Positions 1 through 6,471 of a stretch of 7,356 bases of DNA are shown here, piece after piece (positions within the stretch are counted from its first letter, which is position 1; every line of letters begins with the position of its first letter). A program made the position numbers and the translations under genes. The notes under the pieces were generated by a model. That model worked only from the letters and a program-made list of their open reading frames with translations, did no database searches and was not told the origin of the DNA. The stretch comes from Betaproteobacteria bacterium (lineage in GTDB: Bacteria > Pseudomonadota > Gammaproteobacteria > Burkholderiales > SG8-41): assembly GCA_021300125.1 (NCBI GenBank), contig JAJTHX010000393.1, positions 1-7,356 on the forward strand, written 5' to 3'.

Positions 1-162
1 AGCCGGGGTCTGGTCGCTGCCTTCGCCGGCAAGCGAGGTGCCGATGTCGTTGATTACGACCTTCGCGCCCTCCCTCGCCATCATCAGCGCGATGTCACGG
101 CCGATGCCACGCCCCGCGCCGGTGACCACCACAACCTTGCCCTGCACAATGCCTTCGCTCAT
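1..162 (-). CDS. SDR-family NAD(P)-dependent oxidoreductase, N-terminal part (runs off the left edge)
   Basis: This is the start of a short-chain dehydrogenase/reductase, a cytoplasmic Rossmann-fold enzyme that oxidises an alcohol or reduces a ketone with NAD(H) or NADP(H). Only the first 54 residues are present. They show strand beta-1 (residues 9-13), the dinucleotide-binding motif TGAGRGIG (14-21), helix alpha-B, and beta-2 ending VVIND. The Asp at 39 after beta-2 usually indicates a preference for NAD over NADP (family knowledge). The following GEGSDQTPA stretch resembles SDRs related to the hydroxyacyl-CoA dehydrogenase domain of multifunctional enzymes, but this is a weak sub-family guess. 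The ATG at 160-162 is supported by GGAGA (169-173) six bases upstream. The gene lies downstream of two SBP genes on the same strand but behind a strong intrinsic terminator, so it may have its own promoter or depend on readthrough. The catalytic Ser-Tyr-Lys region is outside the window. Confidence 0.9.
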   Translation of the reverse strand, partial: MSEGIVQGKVVVVTGAGRGIGRDIALMMAREGAKVVINDIGTSLAGEGSDQTPA

Positions 163-177
163 TTTCAGTCTCCGTTG

Positions 178-212
178 AAAAAACAAGGCCGCGCGACACG
201 CGCCGCGCGGCC
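178..212 (-). terminator. Rho-independent terminator after the first Bug SBP gene
   Basis: On the minus strand a perfect 9-bp GC stem (GGCCGCGCG at 204-212, pairing with 187-195) closes an 8-nt loop and is followed directly by TTGTTTTTT (186 down to 178). This is a textbook intrinsic terminator. It begins 14 nt after the SBP stop codon (227-229). The T-tract ends just upstream of the ribosome binding site of the SDR gene (start at 162), so this hairpin either separates the two genes or lets a fraction of transcripts through. Confidence 0.88.
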
Positions 213-226
213 GTGATGCGCCAGCC

Positions 227-1213
227 TCATTCGCCCTTGATGCCGGCGATCTGGGCCACCTTCACCCACTTGTCCATTTCGCTGATGACATGGCGGCCCA
301 GCTCTTCAGGGGTCCTGGTCATCGGTTCAGCGCCCTCGTTGATCATGCGCTTCGCGGTGTCGGGATTGTCGAGCACCACCTTCACCTCGGCGTTGAGGCG
401 CTGGATGATCGCCGCGGCGGTGCCGCGGGGCGCGGCGATGCCCCACCAGTTGGCGGTGTCATAGCCGGGCACGCCGGATTCGGCGATGGTCGGCATGTCG
501 GGCAGCGTGACGCTGCGCCTCGCGCCGCTGGTGGCGAGGCCGCGCAGCCGGCCGGCGCGGATGTGGCCGATGGCCTGGATCAGCGACGACAGGCAGACAT
601 GCGCCTGGCCGGCGATGGTCTCGAGCAGGGCCGGTCCGCCGCCCTTGTACGGCACATGCAGCATGCGCGTGCCGGTCATGTGCTTGAACAGTTCGGTGCC
701 GAAATGGGCATTGCTGCCGACGCCGGTGGACGCGTAGATCAGGAAGTCGGGCTTGGCCCGGGCCAGCGCGATCAGTTCGGGCACGGTCTTCACCGGCAGG
801 TTGTTGTTCACCGCCAGCACGTTGGGCCCGCTGCCGAGCATCGCGACCCAGGCGAAGTCCTTGCGCGAATCGTAGGGCAGCTTGTGGATGATCGGGTTGG
901 TGGTGAACGAGGTCGAGATCACCAGCAGGGTGTGGCCGTCGGGCGGCGCCTTCGCCGCCATGTCGGTGCCGATGATCGAGTTGCCGCCGGCACGGTTGTC
1001 GATCACGACCTGCCTGCCGAGGCGCTCGGACAGGCCGGCGCCGACCAGGCGGCCGACGATGTCATTGCTGCCGCCGGGGGGAAACGGCACGATCAGCCGC
1101 ACCGGGCGGTTGGGGTAGCCGGACTGTGATGCGGCGGATTGCGCCACCGCAGGCAGCATGGCGGTGCCAAGTGCGGCCAGCGCCAGGCCGGCGACCAGGG
1201 TTCTGGCATTCAT
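227..1213 (-). CDS. Bug/TctC-family tripartite tricarboxylate transporter substrate-binding protein (328 aa)
   Basis: A periplasmic Venus-flytrap binding protein of the TctC (Bug) family, which captures carboxylates or similar small molecules and passes them to a TctA/TctB permease. It has a Sec signal peptide: basic start MNAR, hydrophobic stretch to about residue 20, likely cleavage after PAVA near 24. Family landmarks follow: [16 protein letters not shown] (33-48) with Asp51, which forms a ligand-pocket loop; VVIDNRAGG (69-77); PPDGHTLL (90-97); [10 protein letters not shown] (186-195); the GRLRGLA strand (221-227); [15 protein letters not shown] (237-251) followed by WWG. Length is normal for the family (about 320-330). 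The ATG at 1213 is preceded by a strong GGGAGGAG ribosome site about 5 nt upstream. It lies downstream of a second SBP gene on the same strand, with a structured 79-nt spacer between them. No tctA or tctB is present, so this is an orphan SBP of unknown ligand. Confidence 0.93.
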   Translation of the reverse strand: MNARTLVAGLALAALGTAMLPAVAQSAASQSGYPNRPVRLIVPFPPGGSNDIVGRLVGAGLSERLGRQVVIDNRAGGNSIIGTDMAAKAPPDGHTLLVISTSFTTNPIIHKLPYDSRKDFAWVAMLGSGPNVLAVNNNLPVKTVPELIALARAKPDFLIYASTGVGSNAHFGTELFKHMTGTRMLHVPYKGGGPALLETIAGQAHVCLSSLIQAIGHIRAGRLRGLATSGARRSVTLPDMPTIAESGVPGYDTANWWGIAAPRGTAAAIIQRLNAEVKVVLDNPDTAKRMINEGAEPMTRTPEELGRHVISEMDKWVKVAQIAGIKGE

Positions 1214-1233
1214 GGACGGCTCCTCCCGGATGA

Positions 1234-1286
1234 TGAAGGCTGCGCAGCCCGCCCCGTCAGCGGGGTCTTCAGGCGCGCAGCCTTCA
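1234..1286 (-). repeat. Nested inverted repeat (stem-loop) between two SBP genes
   Basis: The spacer between the two minus-strand SBP genes contains a perfect 12-bp inverted repeat, TGAAGGCTGCGC (1234-1245) against GCGCAGCCTTCA (1275-1286). A smaller perfect hairpin lies inside it: CCCCG (1252-1256) and CGGGG (1261-1265) with a 4-nt loop. The outer stem begins 6 nt after the upstream stop codon (1293-1295) and ends just before the GGGAGGAG ribosome site of the downstream gene. No T-tract follows on either strand, so it is not a standard intrinsic terminator. It may stabilise the mRNA, set unequal expression of the two SBPs, or be a REP-like extragenic palindrome. Confidence 0.75.
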
Positions 1287-1292
1287 GGTGTT

Positions 1293-2285
1293 TCAGTGCA
1301 GCTTCAGCCCCGCGGCCTTGGCCACCTTGCGCCACTTCTCCACTTCCTCGCGGATGATCCGGGTGTATTCCTCGGGGGTGGACCCGACCGGCACGGAGCC
1401 GTCGGCCGTGAGCTTTTTCACCGTCTCCGGATCCTTCATCGCGGAGACAACGCCGGCGTTGATCTTGTTGATGATCGGCTTCGGAATCTTGGCGCTGCCG
1501 ATGATGCCGTACATCTGGTCGACGCTGTATCCAGGCACGCCGCTCTCGGATACCGTGGGCAAATCCACCGCCGCAGAGCGCTTGGTGGCAGTGATGGCCA
1601 GGCCGCGCAGCTTGCCGGTCTGCATGTGCGGACGCACGCCGAACAGGGTACCGAAGCCGACCTGCACTTCACCGCTGAGGTTGGCCACCACGCCGGCAGC
1701 GGTACCCTTGAACGGCACGTGGGTCATGCGGGTCTTGGCCATGTAGTCAAACAGTTCGCCGGCCATGTGCTGCAGGCCGCCGGTGCCGGAGGAACTGTAG
1801 TTGAGCTTGCCCGGGTGGGCGCGGGCGAAGGCGATCAGGTCCTGCACCGACTTCGCCGGCACCGAAGGATTGATGTACATCACGTAGAACAGCGAGGTGG
1901 CCAGCGAGATGCCCTGCAAGTCCTTGGTCAGGTCATAGGGCAGGTTCGGGTTGGTCGCCGAATTGACATGCAGCGAGGCCGAGATCAGGCAGATGGTGTA
2001 GCCGTCGGGCTGGGCCTTGGCGGTGAGATCGACACCGATCGCGCCGGCGGCGCCGGTGCGGTTGTCCACCACCACCTGCTGGTTCCACAGATCGCTGAGG
2101 TGCTTGGCAATCAGCCTGGCCGTGGTGTCGGTGCCTGCACCCGGGGTGAAGGGGCCGATCAGCCGCACCGGCTTGTTCGGAAAATTCTTGGCCGGATCGG
2201 CCTGGGCGGCCGCGGCCGGCACAACGGTGACGGCGGTGAGCGCCGCGGCAACGCCCGCGATCATGTGCTTCAGTTTTGCTGCCAT
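1293..2285 (-). CDS. Bug/TctC-family tripartite tricarboxylate transporter substrate-binding protein (330 aa)
   Basis: A second Bug/TctC periplasmic solute-binding protein. The start MAAKLKHMIAG and a hydrophobic Ala/Val-rich segment to about residue 26 form a Sec signal peptide, with likely cleavage after VPAAAA near 27. The mature part opens with FPNKPVRLIGPFTPGAGTD (35-53), the pocket loop in which PFTPGAGTD replaces the commoner PFPPGG form. VVVDNRTGAAG (71-81), QPDGYT (92-97), THVPFKG (188-194), GKLRGLAIT (224-232) and LPTVSESGVPGY (242-253) follow at the expected spacing. Length is normal. The ATG at 2285 has AGAGGAGA a few bases upstream. Fifty bases separate it from the upstream hydrolase stop, with only a small 5-bp hairpin (2299-2303 with 2309-2313) beside the ribosome site and no terminator, so co-transcription with the hydrolase is likely. 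The ligand cannot be inferred, and the permease genes are not in the window. Confidence 0.93.
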   Translation of the reverse strand: MAAKLKHMIAGVAAALTAVTVVPAAAAQADPAKNFPNKPVRLIGPFTPGAGTDTTARLIAKHLSDLWNQQVVVDNRTGAAGAIGVDLTAKAQPDGYTICLISASLHVNSATNPNLPYDLTKDLQGISLATSLFYVMYINPSVPAKSVQDLIAFARAHPGKLNYSSSGTGGLQHMAGELFDYMAKTRMTHVPFKGTAAGVVANLSGEVQVGFGTLFGVRPHMQTGKLRGLAITATKRSAAVDLPTVSESGVPGYSVDQMYGIIGSAKIPKPIINKINAGVVSAMKDPETVKKLTADGSVPVGSTPEEYTRIIREEVEKWRKVAKAAGLKLH

Positions 2286-2335
2286 GCTGATTCTCCTCTG
2301 GTCACTGGGACCAACCGTTTGTTTGACTGCCTTGA

Positions 2336-3199
2336 TTAATCATGAACCCTGCGCAGCACCTCGGCCTTCGAAGCGCGCAACCATGCCGCCACGGTCGCCG
2401 CATCCTGCTGCGGCGGCATCAGCGGTGAGAGTTGCGCATCCGCAATCAGTTCCCGCAAAGCCATGGCCGACGACGCGGAATGCGAGGCGTCATCGCCGGA
2501 CATGATGAAGGCCGGCAGCTTCATGGCCAGCAGCTCCTCGCCGCCGGCGCCCGAGGGCATGGTGTCGCCGAACAGGTGGTCTCGGGAAGCGCGCACGATT
2601 TCGCGGTAGTCCGCGGCGTCCTGCGCGAGGTAGCGTCCGGCGAACACGGCGTCGTGGCGGATCACCGCCGACCAGGGCCCCGCTTCCGGGTCATTCCAGA
2701 ACAGGCCGGACTGCCGCGCCCGCGCGACCACACCCTCGAAACCGTGCGCGCCGAGGAACTCGAGGTGACGGTCAAAGATGCTGCGCGCCTTGAGCATCCA
2801 GCGGTAGCCGCCCACCGGCCAGTGCAGCAGCAGGGCCTGCACGCGCTGCGGATAGCGCGCCGCAATCGCCAGCGCCAGCGACACGCCCATGCACCCGCCG
2901 AGGATGAAGGCCTTGTCGATCCTGAGGTGGTCCAGCAGCGCGACCGCGTGGCGGGCATAGACATCCCAATTCAGGGCTTCGATGCGGCCGCCGGATTCGC
3001 CGGCTTCGCGGCGGTCGTAGGCGATCATGCGGAAATCGCCACGCAGCGTGTCGAGGGGCTGCATCGCCTTCCATACGCCATTGAGCCGCCAGCGGCTGAT
3101 GGACGAATCAAAGGCCGCCGGGGCGAGCATCAGCAGCGGCGGACCGTCGCCGGCGATTTCATACTGGGTGCGGATGCCGTCGATGTCGGCAAAGGCCAT
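2336..3199 (-). CDS. Alpha/beta-hydrolase fold protein with Cys at the nucleophile position (287 aa)
   Basis: A cytoplasmic alpha/beta-hydrolase-fold protein, first gene of the left minus-strand block. The N-terminal half is canonical: IDGIRTQYEIAGDGPPLLMLAP (6-27), FRMIAYDRREAGESG (56-70, the usual DxRGxGxS region), then a helix leading to the nucleophile elbow FILGGCMGVSLALAIA (98-113). The elbow reads G-G-C-M-G, so Cys103 sits where Ser is usual, as in dienelactone hydrolases. A cap region covers roughly 125-215, and the acid is probably Asp236 or Asp237 in FIMSGDDASH. No His is seen where the catalytic His should be (LSPLMPPQQDAATVAAWL, 257-274); only His240 and the near-terminal His286 are nearby. 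It may act with an altered mechanism or have lost hydrolase activity. The ATG at 3199 is chosen because homology starts there; an upstream in-frame start at 3358 would add 53 low-complexity residues across the intergenic region. The ribosome site is weak. Confidence 0.87.
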   Translation of the reverse strand: MAFADIDGIRTQYEIAGDGPPLLMLAPAAFDSSISRWRLNGVWKAMQPLDTLRGDFRMIAYDRREAGESGGRIEALNWDVYARHAVALLDHLRIDKAFILGGCMGVSLALAIAARYPQRVQALLLHWPVGGYRWMLKARSIFDRHLEFLGAHGFEGVVARARQSGLFWNDPEAGPWSAVIRHDAVFAGRYLAQDAADYREIVRASRDHLFGDTMPSGAGGEELLAMKLPAFIMSGDDASHSASSAMALRELIADAQLSPLMPPQQDAATVAAWLRASKAEVLRRVHD

Positions 3200-3384
3200 G
3201 CACGTGATCCCGGGAAGGTCGGTGAACAAAGGCCGCGATTGTAATGCGCGCGGCCGGGACGCGGCCCCAGTATTGCATGATATGGACTGGATTGCCGGGC
3301 GCGCGGGCGGGCAGGCTGTCGTCGCCGCCACGCGCTGCCGCCGATATACTGCCGCCACTGCCGATCCCTTGCCGAGGCTGCATC
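3200..3384. promoter_or_regulatory. Divergent intergenic control region between the two SBP/hydrolase units
   Basis: These 185 nt separate the minus-strand hydrolase start from the plus-strand SBP start and must hold promoters for both directions. Most of it is very GC-rich, with a less GC-rich island at about 3268-3295. Visible candidates are a -10-like TACAAT on the minus strand (3243 to 3238), a -10-like TATACT on the plus strand (3345-3350, about 35 nt before the ATG), and an inverted repeat CCAGT-N14-ACTGG at 3267-3290 that could be an operator. Neither -10 candidate has a good -35 at normal spacing, so the exact promoters are guesses. No regulator gene lies in the window. Confidence 0.5.
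3267..3290. promoter_or_regulatory. Possible operator: inverted repeat CCAGT-N14-ACTGG
   Basis: A 5-bp perfect inverted repeat with a 14-nt spacer lies in the least GC-rich part of the divergent region, between the two -10-like sequences. Position and symmetry suit a dimeric regulator binding site serving both directions. Arms this short can arise by chance, so the call is tentative. Confidence 0.22.
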
Positions 3385-4350
3385 ATGAAACATGCTGTGC
3401 TGATCTGCGCCGGCCTGCTTTGCGCGCTGCCCGCCGCGGCGGCCACGTCGCGCGAGACCTATCCCCAGCGCCCGGTGCGCATGATCATCCCCAGCGGTGC
3501 GGGCGGCATCACCGACATCATCGGCCGCAGCATCGCGCCCAGACTCACCGAAGCACTCGGCCAGCAGGTGGTGATCGACAACCGCCCCGGCGCGAGCGGC
3601 GTGCTGGGCAGCGCGATCGTCGCCAAGTCGGCAGCCGACGGCCATACCCTGCTGATGGTGTTTCCCTCGCACCCGGTGAATCCGGCGCTGTTTGCGGACA
3701 TGCCCTTCGACACCGCCACCGCCTTTGCGCCGATCACCCTGGTCAGCGCGGTGTCGCCGGTGCTGATCGTCGCCAGTCATTCGCCGGCAAAAACGGCACA
3801 GGACCTGATCAACCTCGCGCGCGCGAAACCCGGCGCGCTGAACCACGGCTCGGTCGGCGCCGGCAGCATGGGTTCGCTCGGCGCGGAACTGCTGCGCAGC
3901 ATGGCCGGCATCCAGTTCACCCAGGTCGCCTACAAGGGTGCGCCGCAGGCGCTGACCGCGCTGATCTCCGGCGAGATCGACTTCTACCTGATCGGTTCCG
4001 CCGGCACGGTGGTGCCGCAGGTGAAGGCGGGCCGCATCCGCGCGCTGGGCGTGGGCGCGCGCTCGCGCATCCCCGCCCTCCCGGATGTGCCCTCGATTTC
4101 CGAAACAGTGCCGGGTTACGAAGCCCGCGGCTGGAACGGCATCCTCGCCCCGGCCGGTACGCCGAAGGCGGTGATTGACCGCCTGAACCGCGACATCGTC
4201 GCCATCGTGCGCGCACCGGAATTCGCGCAGGTGCTTGCTGCCGAGGGCGCCACCGCGGTCGGCAACACACCGGCCGAGTTCGACACGATCATCCGCACCG
4301 ACCTGAAGAAGTGGGCGAAGATCATCAAGGACAACCGCATCAAACAGTAA
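3385..4350 (+). CDS. Bug/TctC-family tripartite tricarboxylate transporter substrate-binding protein (321 aa)
   Basis: The third Bug/TctC periplasmic binding protein, first gene of the plus-strand pair. MKHAVLICAGLLCALPAAAA is a compact Sec signal peptide with likely cleavage after residue 20; its Cys residues do not fit a lipobox. The mature protein starts ETYPQRPVRMIIPSGAGG (24-41), in which the pocket loop reads PSGAGGITD and lacks the usual PF(P/T)PG pattern. VVIDNRPGASG (62-72), AADGHTLL (83-90), QVAYKGAPQAL (180-190), GRIRALGV (216-223) and LPDVPSISETVPGYE (232-246) follow as in the family. The ATG at 3385 is chosen because the signal peptide starts there; an in-frame ATG at 3244 would bury it behind 47 residues. 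A modest GAGG lies about 7 nt upstream. The stop codon is 11 nt before the next start, so it forms an operon with the hydrolase. The ligand is unknown. Confidence 0.92.
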   Translation: MKHAVLICAGLLCALPAAAATSRETYPQRPVRMIIPSGAGGITDIIGRSIAPRLTEALGQQVVIDNRPGASGVLGSAIVAKSAADGHTLLMVFPSHPVNPALFADMPFDTATAFAPITLVSAVSPVLIVASHSPAKTAQDLINLARAKPGALNHGSVGAGSMGSLGAELLRSMAGIQFTQVAYKGAPQALTALISGEIDFYLIGSAGTVVPQVKAGRIRALGVGARSRIPALPDVPSISETVPGYEARGWNGILAPAGTPKAVIDRLNRDIVAIVRAPEFAQVLAAEGATAVGNTPAEFDTIIRTDLKKWAKIIKDNRIKQ

Positions 4351-4361
4351 GGACGCCACCC

Positions 4362-5150
4362 ATGCCCTATCTCGACCGGCCCGATTGCCGGCTGCACTAT
4401 CTCGTCGACGACCATACCGACGGCTGGACTCGGCCCGAGACCGTGCTCTTTGTGCACGGCTTCACCGAATGCACCGAGGCCTGGCGCGGCTGGGTGCCGC
4501 ATGTCTCGCGCCGCTACCGCATGCTGCGCATCGACCAGCGCGGCTTCGGGCTGTCGACACCGGTGGCGAAGGACTATCCGCTGACCACCACGCGCTATGT
4601 CGATGACCTCGCGCGCATCGTCAACGAAGTGGCGGGCGGACCGGTGCATATCGTCGGCGGCAAGAGCGGCGGCATCAGCGTGCTGGTGTTCGCGGCGCAA
4701 TATCCGGAACTGGTGAAGACGGTGACCGTGTCGTGCACGCCGGTGACGCCGCCCAACGCCACGGGATGGGTCGAGGAAATGGAACGCACCAGCGTGCGTG
4801 CATGGGCCCTGCGCACCCAGCGTGAGCGCATGGGCAGCCGCATGAGCGAGGAAGGCATCGCCTGGTGGTCGGACATGATGGGCCGCACTGCGCTGTCCAC
4901 GGTGCACGCCTACATGCGCTGGGTCGGCGCCATCGACATCCGCGAGGACATCAAGAAAATCAAGGCCCCGACCCTGGTCATCGGCACCGACACCGCGCGC
5001 CGCGGCCGTGAAATTTTCGAAGGCTGGCAGAAGACGATTCCGGGCTCGGAGCTGCAGATCCTGCCCATCGACGGCTATCACGCCGCCGGCACCGCACCGG
5101 ACATGACTGCCGAGGTCACGCTGGAATTCATCCGCCGCCGCGGCGGCTGA
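4362..5150 (+). CDS. Alpha/beta-hydrolase with complete Ser-Asp-His triad (262 aa)
   Basis: A cytoplasmic alpha/beta-hydrolase of the broad esterase / haloperoxidase / 3-oxoadipate enol-lactonase-like group. Landmarks are the oxyanion-hole segment VLFVHGFTE (28-36), LRIDQRGFGLS (55-65), the nucleophile elbow IVGGKSGGISVL (97-108) with Ser102 in G-K-S-G-G, a helical cap around 130-195, the acid in TLVIGTD (Asp210), and the His in LPIDGYHAAG (His240). All three triad residues are present, so activity on an ester, lactone or related bond is likely. The substrate cannot be named. The ATG at 4362 follows the SBP stop by 11 nt, and its ribosome site (AAGGA, 4349-4353) overlaps that stop codon, indicating translational coupling. 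The longer in-frame start at 4311 would overlap the SBP gene and is unlikely. It ends 16 nt from the stop of the convergent flavin oxidoreductase. Confidence 0.92.
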   Translation: MPYLDRPDCRLHYLVDDHTDGWTRPETVLFVHGFTECTEAWRGWVPHVSRRYRMLRIDQRGFGLSTPVAKDYPLTTTRYVDDLARIVNEVAGGPVHIVGGKSGGISVLVFAAQYPELVKTVTVSCTPVTPPNATGWVEEMERTSVRAWALRTQRERMGSRMSEEGIAWWSDMMGRTALSTVHAYMRWVGAIDIREDIKKIKAPTLVIGTDTARRGREIFEGWQKTIPGSELQILPIDGYHAAGTAPDMTAEVTLEFIRRRGG

Positions 5151-5166
5151 GCATCGCGACTGAAAA

Positions 5167-6408
5167 TCAGGCCCGTCGCGCCGCGCGGCCGGCGATGCCC
5201 GTATCCCAGGAATACGGCGCCTGCTCTTCGGCACCGTAGGGCACCGCGACTGCGCTGCCCTGGGGATATTCGCGCGCATGCTGCTCGAGCTGGCGCAGCC
5301 GCTGCGCCTCGCGCGGATGCACCAGCGCCAGCGGATCAGCCACGCCCAGCTCGCGCGCCGCATGCAGCGGCCAGTTCGGATCGTCCATCAGGCCGCGTGC
5401 CATCGCGATGAAATCGGCATGGCCTTCGCGCAGCAGCGCCTCGGCATGCGCCGGCTCACGGATCATGCCCACGGCGATGGTCGGCAGTCCGCTGACGCGG
5501 CGGATTTCGCTGGCATAACCGGCCTGGAATCCGGGCACGCGCGGCACCGGCGCGAGGCCCTGCTCGCCGCCGACACCGCCGGAGGAGCAGTCGATGGCAT
5601 CCACACCGCGGTCTTTCAATGCGCGGGCGAGCGCCAGCGTCTCCTCGATGCCCCAGACGCCACCCGGTCCTTCGACCGCGGAGACACGGAACCACAGCGG
5701 CCGGTCGGAGGGCCATACCGCACGCACGGTCTCCGCGACTTCGAGGGCAAAGCGCATGCGGCCCTGCAGGTCACCGCCGTAGCCATCAGTGCGCAGGTTG
5801 GACAGCGGCGACAGGAACTGGTGGATCAGGTAGCCGTGCGCGCCGTGGATCTCGCACAGTTCGTAACCGGCATCGAGCGCGCGCTGCGCGGCGGCGCGCC
5901 AGGCCGCAAGACAGTCGCGGATGTCATCAAGGTCCATCGCCTTCGGGATGTTGCCGCCAGGCGTCGGCGGCAGCGCACTGGCGGAAAGTCCCTGCCAGGG
6001 CCTCAGTTTGCCGCTGGCATCGGCCTCGGTCAGCGGCGCACGGTCTTTCAGCGGGCCGTGCTGGGAGGCGCGGCGTCCGCAGTGGCCGAGCTGGATTGCC
6101 GGCACCGCGCCCTGCTCGCGGATGAAGTCGGTGATGCGCCGGTAGAGCGGCACATGATGGTCATGGTAGATGCCGGCGCATTCATGGGTCTTGCGGCCGC
6201 GGGCATCCACCGCGGTCTCTTCGGTGAAGACGATGCCGCAGCCGCCCATCGCGAAGCGGCCGAAGTTGACCAGTTGCCAGGCGCCGGGCGCGCCGTCGTC
6301 GGAGGCATACTGGCACATCGGCGAACTGACGATGCGGTTGCGCGCGGCGATGCCGCGCAGGTTGATCGGCGTGAACAGCAGTGGTGTGTCGTTGCCGGTT
6401 GGTTCCAT
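5167..6408 (-). CDS. Old Yellow Enzyme family NADH:flavin oxidoreductase, YqjM/XenA-like (413 aa)
   Basis: An FMN-dependent TIM-barrel ene-reductase that reduces activated C=C bonds (enones, some nitro compounds) with NAD(P)H. The sequence has the thermophilic-like/YqjM class signatures: LFTPINLRGIAARNRIVSSPMCQY (11-34) with the flavin-modulating Cys32 and Tyr34; AIQLGHCGRRA (104-114); the substrate-anchoring pair HGAHGYL (His188, His191) with Tyr193; LSNLRTDGYGG (202-212); WFRVSA (Arg241); and phosphate-binding GMI (314-316) and ARGLMDDPNWP (337-347). At 413 residues it is longer than YqjM or XenA (about 340-365); the extra length is mostly a C-terminal tail after about 365. The ATG at 6408 places the barrel start normally, although AGGG lies very close to it; an in-frame TTG at 6459 would add 17 residues. 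It shares its strand with hrpA, 63 nt upstream, with no terminator seen between them. A role in the neighbouring catabolic genes is possible but unproven. Confidence 0.92.
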   Translation of the reverse strand: MEPTGNDTPLLFTPINLRGIAARNRIVSSPMCQYASDDGAPGAWQLVNFGRFAMGGCGIVFTEETAVDARGRKTHECAGIYHDHHVPLYRRITDFIREQGAVPAIQLGHCGRRASQHGPLKDRAPLTEADASGKLRPWQGLSASALPPTPGGNIPKAMDLDDIRDCLAAWRAAAQRALDAGYELCEIHGAHGYLIHQFLSPLSNLRTDGYGGDLQGRMRFALEVAETVRAVWPSDRPLWFRVSAVEGPGGVWGIEETLALARALKDRGVDAIDCSSGGVGGEQGLAPVPRVPGFQAGYASEIRRVSGLPTIAVGMIREPAHAEALLREGHADFIAMARGLMDDPNWPLHAARELGVADPLALVHPREAQRLRQLEQHAREYPQGSAVAVPYGAEEQAPYSWDTGIAGRAARRA

Positions 6409-6471
6409 GGCCCTGGGTCGGTGATGCTGCAGTGATCGGTCGCGGGGCAGTGTAACCAAATCCGTGGCGCA

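Noticed and set aside
1158..2339. Plus-strand 393-codon open frame opposite the second SBP gene
   Set aside because: High-GC antisense shadow: composition is rich in Arg, Gly, His and Ala, with no recognisable domain, while the minus strand encodes a clear Bug SBP with signal peptide and ribosome site.
3200..3358. Upstream extension of the Cys-type hydrolase (53 extra N-terminal residues)
   Set aside because: The extension crosses the divergent control region, has no fold match, and homology begins at MAFADIDG (start 3199).
3130..4359. Minus-strand 409-codon open frame opposite the third SBP gene
   Set aside because: Shadow frame of a gene with strong TctC-family landmarks; low-complexity Arg/Ala/Gly/His composition.
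5134..5147. Perfect GC palindrome at the end of the plus-strand hydrolase gene as a terminator
   Set aside because: It has no loop, lies inside Arg/Gly codons, and is not followed by a T-tract.
5278..6435. Plus-strand 385-codon open frame opposite the flavin oxidoreductase
   Set aside because: Antisense shadow of a conserved OYE gene; no family motif and no supporting start signal.
6409..6459. TTG start 17 codons upstream for the flavin oxidoreductase
   Set aside because: The family alignment starts near LLFTPINLRG, so the ATG at 6408 gives a normal N-terminus; the TTG has no better ribosome site.
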